A stretch of DNA of 50,982 bases from JBMNCR01 sp049366695 (lineage in GTDB: Bacteria; Bacillota; Clostridia; Eubacteriales; Alkalibacteraceae). The DNA is taken from the NCBI GenBank assembly GCA_049366695.1, contig JBMNCR010000092.1:1-50982 (forward strand). Direction: 5' to 3'. The notes beneath the pieces were generated by a model, which saw nothing but the letters and a program-made list of their open reading frames with translations, was not told the origin of the DNA and did not search any database. A program made the translations under genes and the position numbers. Shown piece after piece: positions 44,343 to 50,982 of this stretch; within the stretch, counting starts at the first letter, position 1; each line of letters opens with the position of its first letter.

Positions 44343-44552
44343 ATGATAAAAAAAATATTTATTGAAGGTATGAGTTGTGATCATTGTGTAGCTAGAGTGA
44401 AGAGTGCATTGAATGCAATTGAAGGAGTAATAACAGTTAAAGTGAATTTAGAAGAGAAATTTGCACAAATAGATTCAAATATAGATATTGAGAATAAAAG
44501 GATATTCGATGTAATTGATGAAGTTGGTTATGAAGTTATAAGTGTAGAATAA
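44343..44552 (+). CDS. copZ: CopZ-like copper chaperone
   Basis: A heavy-metal-associated domain of 69 residues with GMSCDHCVARVKSAL, the CX2C Cu(I) site, and the usual beta-alpha-beta-beta-alpha-beta pattern. It delivers copper to CopA. ATG 44343 is preferred to ATG 44334 because GAGG would abut the latter. It lies 59 bases after copA and 21 bases before csoR. Confidence 0.92.
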   Translation: MIKKIFIEGMSCDHCVARVKSALNAIEGVITVKVNLEEKFAQIDSNIDIENKRIFDVIDEVGYEVISVE

Positions 44553-44573
44553 TTATGTTGGAGGTATATTTAT

Positions 44574-44834
44574 TTGAAAAAAGATGATGAAATTATTAAC
44601 TTATTAAAAACTTCTAAAGGTCAGATAGAAGGGATTTTAAAAATGATTAATAATGATAGGTATTGTATAGATGTTTCAAAACAAATCTTGGCAGTGCAGG
44701 CATTATTAAAAAAGGCCAACTTACGTCTTTTAGATAATCATATTAGGAGTTGTGTTAAAGAAGCTTTTGAAATGGGTACAGAAAGTGAAAAGATAGATGA
44801 GATAATTGAGATAATTGATAAGTATTCAAAGTAG
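44574..44834 (+). CDS. csoR: CsoR copper-sensing repressor
   Basis: All-helical 86-residue repressor that leaves DNA when it binds Cu(I). The ligand set is C31, H56 and C60 (HX3C in NHIRSC), matching the Cys-His-Cys site of CsoR. KGQIEGILKMI at the N-terminus is conserved. Start TTG 44574 has GGAGG 9 bases upstream. The palindrome at 41784-41811 is its probable operator, giving a self-controlled copA-copZ-csoR operon. Confidence 0.93.
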   Translation: MKKDDEIINLLKTSKGQIEGILKMINNDRYCIDVSKQILAVQALLKKANLRLLDNHIRSCVKEAFEMGTESEKIDEIIEIIDKYSK

Positions 44835-44989
44835 TTATTTATTGTTATAGTATGATATCAAAATTTAATACTAAGTGTAAAAAGTTATGAATAATTTACA
44901 TGTGGGTTTTATCTTAAATGTTACTCACACTACAGGACATATTACGTATATTATAGTAGAGGTTCACATCTATGGAGGTGAGTAGAGTT

Positions 44990-45553
44990 TTGGAGAAACC
45001 TAATGTAAATAATGGAGTAAATTATGTACCTAATGTTGTTGATATTGAAGGATTACAAGGAATGAATTCTATGCAAGGAATGAATCCAATGCAAGATAAT
45101 GGAATGGATCCAATGTATGGAATGAATCCAATGCAAGATAATGGAATGGATCCAATGTATGGAATGAATCCAATGCAAGATAATGGGATGAATCCAATGT
45201 ATGGAATGGATCCAATGCAAGATAATGGGATGGATCCAATGTATGGAATGGATCCAATGCAAAATAATGGGATGAATCCTATGTATGGAATGAACCCGAT
45301 GCAAAATAATGGGATGAATCCAATGTATGGAATGAACCCGATGCAAGATATGAATGGAATGTCTCCTATGTATGGGAATTATTTTACTTATGGAGCTCCG
45401 TGTATGGGGGCAATGGGATGTATAACTACAATGTGTTACATGTTAAGTTTTATGTTTATGCAGATGTTACAAGGTTATAATTTTATGTATGGAACGGGAA
45501 TGTCAGGTACAGATTGTATGAATGATACGATGATGAATAATATGTATTATTGA
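44990..45553 (+). CDS. Methionine-rich tandem-repeat protein, possible copper-binding or spore-coat protein
   Basis: I do not recognise a family. The 187 residues include 45 methionines (24%). A short N-terminal part (VNYVPNVVDIEG) is followed by six 14-residue repeats of the type MNPMQDNGMDPMYG and a degenerate seventh, then a C-terminal part with four cysteines and hydrophobic Met/Phe sequence (CITTMCYMLSFMFMQML). Dense M-X2-M spacing is known to bind Cu(I) in several copper proteins, and the gene follows csoR by 155 bases. Met/Tyr/Gly-rich repeats also occur in spore coats. TTG 44990 is chosen because GGAGGTGAG precedes it; an in-frame ATG at 44972 overlaps that site. Function is inferred only. 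Confidence 0.7.
   Translation: MEKPNVNNGVNYVPNVVDIEGLQGMNSMQGMNPMQDNGMDPMYGMNPMQDNGMDPMYGMNPMQDNGMNPMYGMDPMQDNGMDPMYGMDPMQNNGMNPMYGMNPMQNNGMNPMYGMNPMQDMNGMSPMYGNYFTYGAPCMGAMGCITTMCYMLSFMFMQMLQGYNFMYGTGMSGTDCMNDTMMNNMYY
45080..45376 (+). repeat. Tandem 42-base coding repeat in the Met-rich gene
   Basis: Six 42-base units (45080-45331) are followed by a 45-base variant. Units differ at a few positions, mainly Asp/Asn exchanges and synonymous changes, so the array has expanded and begun to diverge. In-frame unit length suggests the protein length can vary between strains. Confidence 0.9.
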
Positions 45554-45601
45554 AAAGTTATATCACGAGTATCATGTCTTAGTAAAATTTTAAAATACAA
45601 T

Positions 45602-45753
45602 TTAATCCGGTACATAATATCAAGAATAGAGTAAAAAAATATTAAAATTATCTATTTAATAAAAATGTTGATTTTTTTAAGTTATCATAATAATTAGGAA
45701 ACTATTATGAGGTTAGTATAAATAGATTTATCTTAATTTATGTACCGGATTAA
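45602..45753. repeat. Pair of perfect 16-base inverted repeats enclosing about 120 bases
   Basis: TTAATCCGGTACATAA (45602-45617) is the exact reverse complement of 45738-45753. Similarity extends a few bases further out (CAA at the left, TTG at the right). The interior is AT-rich without an open frame. It has the size and shape of a MITE, but no target-site duplication could be confirmed by eye. It may also act as an RNA structure between convergent genes. Confidence 0.55.
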
Positions 45754-45850
45754 TTGCTTTTGTGTTAATACATAATATTTGATTTTTTAAGAGTATGAAT
45801 TATAGAGATGAAAAATATTTATACTGATCTGTATTTATTAACTTTTATAA

Positions 45851-47614
45851 TTACAGCAGTTTTTTATTTGCGTATATTAAACTAGATTGATCTATAAGAT
45901 TATCCAAATAAAAATCTTTTAACTTTAAGTACAATTCTCTTTTTTTAGGGTAAGTGCATATTTCATTATATTTACAATTTTTACAGTCAAAACAATTAAG
46001 TTTCTCAATGATAACTTTTTTATACTCAAATTCTGTGAATATTCTATTTACTAATTTTGAATTATAAAAATTTAATAGTGTGTTCTTTATAGTGAATGTA
46101 TTAGTATGCTCTTTTTTCATACCTATATAGTGCAATAAGCAGCAGGTTAAATCATACATTTTATATGTAGATGAATCTACTAATTTTAGAAATGTGTCTA
46201 ACATTTCATAGGACATACTATAATTACCTTCACTTAAGAAATGTACTGTTAAATACAATCCCATGTATCTGAAATACCATGGTAAAGAATCATTAATAAA
46301 ACCCATAATATTATTAGGTTTTATTAATAAAGAATAATGATTCTCTAAAAAAATATTTACTAACTTGTTATAATCATAACCTTTTAGAAAAACTTTTTTT
46401 ATTTTTAGTAAATTATTAGAATCATTCATAGTTGTATTGTCTTTTAATGACTGTATATCGCTTAATCCAGGTACTATTAAATGATATGTAGGAAAACCTA
46501 GAAAGGAAACATCTCTAATATAAATATTATAATTTTTAAATTTTATTAAATTAATTAGATAATTAGATAATCGTATATTGCTATTAGCATCTTTTAAAGG
46601 AAATGGTTTAAATGCATAATCTGGCTTATTATAAAAAAAACTACTGGGATATTCTCCGATACCATTTATTAAAATATTTATTAATTTATTTTGTTTTTTA
46701 TCTATGTTGCATTTAAATGTAGATAATCCAATAATACTATTTAAACTTTGACCTTGAAACAATTCAGTCAAGGCTTTTTCAACAGCTATTTCAAAGATAG
46801 GATGACATCCGAATTTTATAAAGTATGAATGGTTAGATTTGTTTATTAATACAGCTGATACTACTGGTAGGTTTTGCCCTAGGGATAAATCTTTTAAAAA
46901 CAAATTGTATTCAGTGTTGTTATTAACATATTCTAACATTAGTTTAATTTTAGGATACTTATTCAAGAAGTCATATGGTATATCTGGTGGACATATTTCA
47001 TTTTCATAAGTATAAATATTAACATATCGTTCTATTATTTCTGAAAGTCCATTGATTAGAGCTTCTTCTTTAGTGTTCCCTGCACACATTCCGTTAGACA
47101 TATACATTAATGAAATTAGTTTTTCAGGAATATATGATATTTTCTCTGTAAATAAATTTACATATGATAAGGTTAAAATATCTTTACTATATATACTTTT
47201 AAGTATAGAAATAAAGCTATTATCTTTATTATTTTGATTTTCTAACCATTGACAATCAAAATTTACATAATCTTCAAGAGTAAATTTTTTTTCGTCAGGT
47301 GCATAAAAGAAAGAATGTTTGGTCATAGTTTTTCTATCTATTGGATTATTAAATTTAAAGAAAGTGAAATTTTGTAGTCGTTCCATAAGTTCACCATAAG
47401 CGCTAGCTAGAGCATAATAATATGAGCTACCTTTTCCGTTTACATTGATTCCTATTTCAGGCAAATCTAAATTTACTGAATGGTAATTATTATAGGTATG
47501 CCATTTTTTTTCTATGGGTATAATATCTAGCTTGTTTAGAATATTCCTTATATTCATTATTGTTTCGGCAGGTTCTTTGTCTTTAAATTTATTTGATTGT
47601 AAATTATTTATCAT
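45851..47614 (-). CDS. YcaO-family ATP-dependent backbone-activating enzyme with C-terminal cysteine cluster
   Basis: YcaO enzymes use ATP to activate amide backbones, making azolines, thioamides or amidines; E. coli YcaO acts with S12 methylthiolation. The 587 residues show the ATP/Mg ligands S71-X3-E75-X2-E78-R79 (SAYGELMER), E192/E195/R196 (GLSEIIER) and E279/E284/Q287 (EKALTELFQ). Residues 400-587 are an extra helical region ending in C541-X2-C544-X2-C547-X5-C553, a likely metal or Fe-S site. The length is close to that of E. coli YcaO. No TfuA, E1-like or dehydrogenase partner is adjacent. ATG 47614 is chosen over GTG 47623 because GGGTGA precedes it. Target unknown. Confidence 0.85.
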   Translation of the reverse strand: MINNLQSNKFKDKEPAETIMNIRNILNKLDIIPIEKKWHTYNNYHSVNLDLPEIGINVNGKGSSYYYALASAYGELMERLQNFTFFKFNNPIDRKTMTKHSFFYAPDEKKFTLEDYVNFDCQWLENQNNKDNSFISILKSIYSKDILTLSYVNLFTEKISYIPEKLISLMYMSNGMCAGNTKEEALINGLSEIIERYVNIYTYENEICPPDIPYDFLNKYPKIKLMLEYVNNNTEYNLFLKDLSLGQNLPVVSAVLINKSNHSYFIKFGCHPIFEIAVEKALTELFQGQSLNSIIGLSTFKCNIDKKQNKLINILINGIGEYPSSFFYNKPDYAFKPFPLKDANSNIRLSNYLINLIKFKNYNIYIRDVSFLGFPTYHLIVPGLSDIQSLKDNTTMNDSNNLLKIKKVFLKGYDYNKLVNIFLENHYSLLIKPNNIMGFINDSLPWYFRYMGLYLTVHFLSEGNYSMSYEMLDTFLKLVDSSTYKMYDLTCCLLHYIGMKKEHTNTFTIKNTLLNFYNSKLVNRIFTEFEYKKVIIEKLNCFDCKNCKYNEICTYPKKRELYLKLKDFYLDNLIDQSSLIYANKKLL

Positions 47615-47619
47615 TGAAA

Positions 47620-47955
47620 TCACCCATTTACTATTTTGTTTATTTCTTTATTTAAAGAACTAAATAAATTAAATACTTGCTTTTGAAAATCATCAATAGA
47701 ACGCATATATTCTTTCATTTCGGTAGAATTTAATAGTTTCATATGTTCTTTTGTTAGATTTATCATCATTTTTTGTTTTTTATCAGGTGACAAATCGGAA
47801 TTTATTATTTTGAATTGCTTAGAACGATATATTTTTGCTGATTTACCTATTTGTACATTCGAAAATAATTTGTTTTTTTTAGTTTGCATTATATGATATT
47901 CTTTAGTATTGATCATTTCATTTGCTAATTCTTTAGCAATAGAACTAATATTCAT
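47620..47955 (-). CDS. YlbF/YmcA-family protein
   Basis: A helical protein of 111 residues resembling the YlbF (Com_YlbF, formerly DUF964) family: SIAKELANEMINTKEYHIMQ at the start, a central basic part, and LLNSTEMKEYMRSIDDFQKQV near the end. In Bacillus, YlbF, YmcA and YaaT form a complex affecting RNase Y. Here it is the first gene of a two-gene unit, ending 5 bases before the ycaO start, so the two products probably act together. ATATAGGAGGG precedes ATG 47955; an in-frame start at 47988 has no such site. Confidence 0.75.
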   Translation of the reverse strand: MNISSIAKELANEMINTKEYHIMQTKKNKLFSNVQIGKSAKIYRSKQFKIINSDLSPDKKQKMMINLTKEHMKLLNSTEMKEYMRSIDDFQKQVFNLFSSLNKEINKIVNG

Positions 47956-48160
47956 ATTGACCCTCCTATATAATATGTTGTAATTCATGATATAATTATT
48001 TCTTATATAAGTTTTTTTAATATTTTATTAATATAATAACTAAAAAGTGAATGATTAAAATTAATAGTATGTTAAAATATTTTTGCACTTAATAAAATAA
48101 ACAGTAAAAAAATATATATGTTATAATTTATATAATCAATATGATAAAGGAGTGAAAAGT

Positions 48161-48463
48161 ATGCCAAATTCTCATATGGACGCTTACTTATATTGTATAC
48201 ACTGTAATGAAGAAACTAACCACACCATACAATATAAAAATAATCATATAAATCAAATAAGATGTAAAAAGTGTGGTATAGAAGTAAAAATTGATCAAGA
48301 TTATGTACAAAAACATTTTAAAGAAGAGTTTATTCATAGAGTTTTAACTAAACCTGTTAGAATTACAAAGGAAATGGAGAAGGATTTAACTGGATTTTTA
48401 AAAAGCTTTCCGTATAGAGTGGTAACTAAGCCTTTTAGGGTTTATAAAGAATTTCATGAATGA
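48161..48463 (+). CDS. Small zinc-ribbon protein (bh protein family)
   Basis: A 100-residue protein with an N-terminal zinc ribbon (CIHCNEE and CKKCGIEV, two CX2C pairs about 22 residues apart). A basic C-terminal half with the internal echo VLTKPVRITKEM / VVTKPFRVYKEF suggests nucleic-acid binding. It matches what I know of the uncharacterised 'bh protein' of Firmicutes. ATG 48161 follows AAAGGAG; GTG 48152 is rejected because it overlaps that site. Confidence 0.7.
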   Translation: MPNSHMDAYLYCIHCNEETNHTIQYKNNHINQIRCKKCGIEVKIDQDYVQKHFKEEFIHRVLTKPVRITKEMEKDLTGFLKSFPYRVVTKPFRVYKEFHE

Positions 48464-48518
48464 CAAAAGATATTATAATCAAGAACTTATAAGTTGAAGA
48501 ATTTTGAAGGAGACATTA

Positions 48519-48995
48519 ATGAGAATAGGAATAGGTTATGATGTTCATAAATTGATAAAAGGTCGGAACTTGATAATTGGGGGAGTGAAAATTCCTTATA
48601 AAAAAGGATTATTAGGACATTCTGATGCAGATGTATTAATACACTCTATTATGGATGCAATAATTGGTGCATTGGCTTTAGGTGATATAGGAAAACATTT
48701 TCCCGATCACGATAATAAGTATAAAAATATAGATAGTTTATTATTACTAAGTCATGTTTATACTTTGTTAGAAAAAAAGAACTATAAAATCGGTAATATT
48801 GACGCTACTATTGTAGCTGAAAATCCTAAGATGTCACCATTTTTAGATGATATGAGAAAAAAAATTTCTGATGTTTTAAGAATGCCTTTTGAAGATATTA
48901 ATATTAAAGCTACAACAGAAGAAAAGTTGGGTTTTACTGGTCGGGAAGAAGGAATAGCAAGTCATGCTGTAGTATTGATAGAATCAAGAGCATAA
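48519..48995 (+). CDS. ispF: IspF, 2-C-methyl-D-erythritol 2,4-cyclodiphosphate synthase
   Basis: Step five of the MEP isoprenoid pathway. The 158-residue length is standard. The metal site is D and H in GYDVHKL plus the histidine in LGHSDADVLIHSIMDA; DIGKHFPD and the C-terminal TTEEKLGFTGREEGIASHAV are diagnostic. ATG 48519 follows AAGGAG; an upstream TTG (48504) lies at that site. Followed by cysS and mrnC. Confidence 0.96.
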   Translation: MRIGIGYDVHKLIKGRNLIIGGVKIPYKKGLLGHSDADVLIHSIMDAIIGALALGDIGKHFPDHDNKYKNIDSLLLLSHVYTLLEKKNYKIGNIDATIVAENPKMSPFLDDMRKKISDVLRMPFEDINIKATTEEKLGFTGREEGIASHAVVLIESRA

Positions 48996-49044
48996 ATAAT
49001 TTATAACTAAGAAAAATTTCATTTTATAATGAAAGGAGTAATAA

Positions 49045-50445
49045 ATGAAATTATATAATACTATGAACCATAGAAAAGATATTTTTAAGCCTATAAACAA
49101 AGGAGAAGTAAAGATGTATGTTTGTGGGCCTACTGTTTATAATTATTTCCATATAGGAAATGCAAGACCTTTTATTATTTTTGATGTATTAAGAAGATAT
49201 TTTGAATATATCGGCTATAAAGTAGAGTATATACAAAACTTTACTGATGTAGATGACAAAATAATTAATAAGTCTATTGAAGAAGGAGTTAATCCTAGTG
49301 AAATATCTGAAAAATATATTACTGAATATTTTAAAGATGCTGATTCATTAGGGATAAAAAGAGCTACATTACATCCGAAAGTAAGTGAAAATATAAATGC
49401 TATTATTAAGTTGATTGAGAAACTAATAGAAAAAGACATGGCATATAATGTAGATGGTAATGTGTATTATAGAGTTTTAAGATTTAAGAAATATGGCAAA
49501 TTGTCTAAACAAGAAATTGGAGATTTAGTACAAGGTGCTAGAATACAAATAAACAATGAAAAGGAAAATCCTTTAGATTTTGCCTTATGGAAAAAGGAAA
49601 AACCAGGTGAACCTTCTTGGGAAAGTCCATGGGGAAAAGGAAGACCGGGATGGCATATAGAATGTTCTGCTATGAGTCAAAAATATTTAGGTGATACAAT
49701 TGATATTCATGGAGGAGGGCAAGATTTAATTTTTCCTCATCATGAAAATGAGATTGCTCAGTCCGAAGGAGCAAGTGGTAAAGTGTTTTCTAATTATTGG
49801 ATGCATAATGGATATATCAATATAAATAATGAAAAAATGTCTAAATCAAAAGGCAATTTTTTTACTGTAAGAGAGATATCAAAAGAATTTGATTTAGAAG
49901 TTGTAAGATTTTTTATGCTTTCAGCTCATTATAGAAATCCAATTAATTTTAGTAGGAAATTATTAGAGCAATCTAAATCTGCGTTAGAGAGGTTATATAA
50001 TACTAGAAATAATTTGGATTATTATCTTAATAATAATAATAAAGTGAAAATAACTTCTGATGAAGAAAATTGGACAATGTCTTTAGGCAGTTATAATGAA
50101 CGTTTTAAAACTGCTATGGAAGATGATTTAAATACATCAGAAGCACTAGCAGTAATTTTTGAATTAGTAAGAGAAATCAATACTAATATAGATGAAAAAA
50201 GTTCTAAAACGGTAGTGAAAGAATCTTTTGAAATTTTTAATGAGTTGACTGATGTATTAGGGCTTGTGGTGAAAAAAGAAGATAAATTATTAGATGTAGA
50301 AATAGAGGAAATGATTGAAAAAAGACAAATAGCTAGGATGAATAAAGATTATAAATTATCTGATGATATAAGAGAAGAATTAAAAGATAAAGGGATAATT
50401 TTAGAAGATACAAGAGAAGGAGTAAAGTGGAGACGGATTAGATGA
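49045..50445 (+). CDS. cysS: CysS, cysteinyl-tRNA synthetase
   Basis: Charges tRNA-Cys. The 466 residues include the HIGH-type motif HIGN in YFHIGNARP, KMSKS in NEKMSKSKGNF, and the zinc ligands in YVCGPTVYN, WHIECSAMS and FPHHENEIAQ. The C-terminal anticodon-binding part ends RREGVKWRRIR-like. AAAGGAG precedes the ATG. Its stop overlaps the mrnC start by four bases (ATGA arrangement). Confidence 0.97.
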   Translation: MKLYNTMNHRKDIFKPINKGEVKMYVCGPTVYNYFHIGNARPFIIFDVLRRYFEYIGYKVEYIQNFTDVDDKIINKSIEEGVNPSEISEKYITEYFKDADSLGIKRATLHPKVSENINAIIKLIEKLIEKDMAYNVDGNVYYRVLRFKKYGKLSKQEIGDLVQGARIQINNEKENPLDFALWKKEKPGEPSWESPWGKGRPGWHIECSAMSQKYLGDTIDIHGGGQDLIFPHHENEIAQSEGASGKVFSNYWMHNGYININNEKMSKSKGNFFTVREISKEFDLEVVRFFMLSAHYRNPINFSRKLLEQSKSALERLYNTRNNLDYYLNNNNKVKITSDEENWTMSLGSYNERFKTAMEDDLNTSEALAVIFELVREINTNIDEKSSKTVVKESFEIFNELTDVLGLVVKKEDKLLDVEIEEMIEKRQIARMNKDYKLSDDIREELKDKGIILEDTREGVKWRRIR

Positions 50446-50867
50446 TGAATGAAATAAAAGATAGTTTTAATAAAACAATATCTATAGAGGAAGTAAATCT
50501 ATTGAAACCCATACATTTAGCGTATATTGGTGATGCCATATATGAGGTTTATATTAGAAGATATCTAATTTTAAATAATCAATTAAGAATTAAGGATATA
50601 AATGCAAAATGTATTAGATATGTTAAAGCAACTTCTCAAGCAGATATAATAAATAATATTTTTGATGAATTAAACGAAGAAGAGAAAAGATTTGTAAAAA
50701 GGGGTAGAAATTCAACGTCAAATACTATACCTAAAAATACTCAATTAATCGACTATAAGATGGCTACAGGTTTTGAAACTTTAATAGGTTATTTGTATTT
50801 AACAGGTAAGACTGAAAGATTAGAAAACATAATTTTTTTAAGCATTGAACATATTAATAAATTATAG
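50442..50867 (+). CDS. mrnC: MrnC, Mini-ribonuclease III
   Basis: RNase III-like domain without the double-stranded-RNA-binding domain, maturing 23S rRNA in Firmicutes. The 141-residue length is standard. The catalytic segment reads HLAYIGDAIYEVYIRRYL, with a second acidic cluster in ATGFETLIGYLYL. It is translationally coupled to cysS. A second ATG directly after the first is an equally possible start. Confidence 0.95.
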   Translation: MMNEIKDSFNKTISIEEVNLLKPIHLAYIGDAIYEVYIRRYLILNNQLRIKDINAKCIRYVKATSQADIINNIFDELNEEEKRFVKRGRNSTSNTIPKNTQLIDYKMATGFETLIGYLYLTGKTERLENIIFLSIEHINKL

Positions 50868-50884
50868 AATTTTGATAAAGCAAG

Positions 50885-50946
50885 ACACTAGGGACGGTTC
50901 CCGGCGTTTCACCAATGAAGCGCCGGGAACCGTCCCTAGTGTTTTT
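50885..50946 (+). terminator. Very long GC-rich REP-like hairpin acting as terminator
   Basis: The 22-base arms 50885-50906 and 50921-50942 are perfectly complementary. Four more pairs inside (50907-50910 with 50917-50920, one wobble) leave a 6-base loop. TTTTTG follows. The arm sequence (ACTAGGGACGGTTCCCGG) is far richer in G+C than the surroundings. GGGACGGTTC palindromes recur in many Firmicutes genomes, where they are associated with REP-type transposases. Here it closes the ispF-cysS-mrnC unit. Confidence 0.75.
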
Positions 50947-50982
50947 GTGAGTGAATCTTTTGTTATTAAGTATAATAATTTT

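Noticed and set aside
45053..45346. Antisense open frames with His/Ile-rich repeats opposite the Met-rich gene
   Set aside because: They are the mirror of the 42-base repeat, have no ribosome site and resemble no protein. Repeats without stop codons create such shadows.
45080..45376. CRISPR array
   Set aside because: The 42-base units are contiguous, in frame with a coding sequence and have no unique spacers; no cas gene is present.

Overview
The window is a contiguous, clearly AT-rich stretch of a chromosome from an anaerobic, low-G+C Gram-positive bacterium of the Clostridia type. The evidence is the strong Shine-Dalgarno sites, the GTG/TTG starts, the large Firmicutes-type SRP RNA next to dnaX-ybaB-recR, the ispF-cysS-mrnC order, and an oxygen-independent pathway for the lower ligand of cobalamin. 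The species cannot be named from the sequence. One 100-base run of N (20221-20320) interrupts serA.

Layout. 1-8315: a hairpin resembling the end of an IS200/IS605 element, then a complete bzaA-bzaB-cobT-bzaC-bzaD-bzaE operon for anaerobic synthesis of 5,6-dimethylbenzimidazole and its attachment to ribose phosphate. 8615-18014: a MATE exporter, a ferredoxin, a Fluc fluoride channel, an isocitrate-dehydrogenase-family enzyme, a minimal SufC-SufB/D pair, a divergent MFS exporter, a Cache chemoreceptor and tadA. A compact structured RNA candidate follows at 18046-18162. 18233-21601 (minus strand): serC-serA-DUF1015. 21989-25898: a PH-domain membrane protein, an ABC exporter and a CPBP protease-like protein. 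25978-27445: AlkD-type glycosylase and an AhpD-like protein. 27741-30908: tRNA-Ser, SRP RNA, dnaX-ybaB-recR. 31224-32647: an AAA ATPase and a cyclase-family hydrolase.

33078-41199 is a carbon-metabolism block. An attenuated leader precedes an unusual RpiB-like isomerase and a divergent GpsA-like dehydrogenase. A SorC-family regulator and a full 2-oxo acid (acetoin-type) dehydrogenase complex (E1 alpha, E1 beta, E2 with two subunit-binding domains, lipoylated E3) follow. 41746-44834 is a copper operon copA-copZ-csoR behind a perfect CsoR-type palindrome. Next come a protein with 24% methionine built on 14-residue repeats and, convergent to it, a YlbF-family gene followed by a stand-alone YcaO enzyme. 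48161-50867 holds a small zinc-ribbon protein and ispF-cysS-mrnC, closed by a very long GC-rich hairpin resembling a REP element.

The most interesting items are: the bza operon, in which BzaB lacks the Fe-S cysteines and BzaC carries a C-terminal DUF2284 domain; the YcaO/YlbF pair facing a Met/Cys-rich repeat protein beside a copper operon; the RpiB-like protein that has lost the family's ring-opening and phosphate-binding residues; an unassigned rod-shaped RNA; and two or three families of degenerate intergenic repeats.
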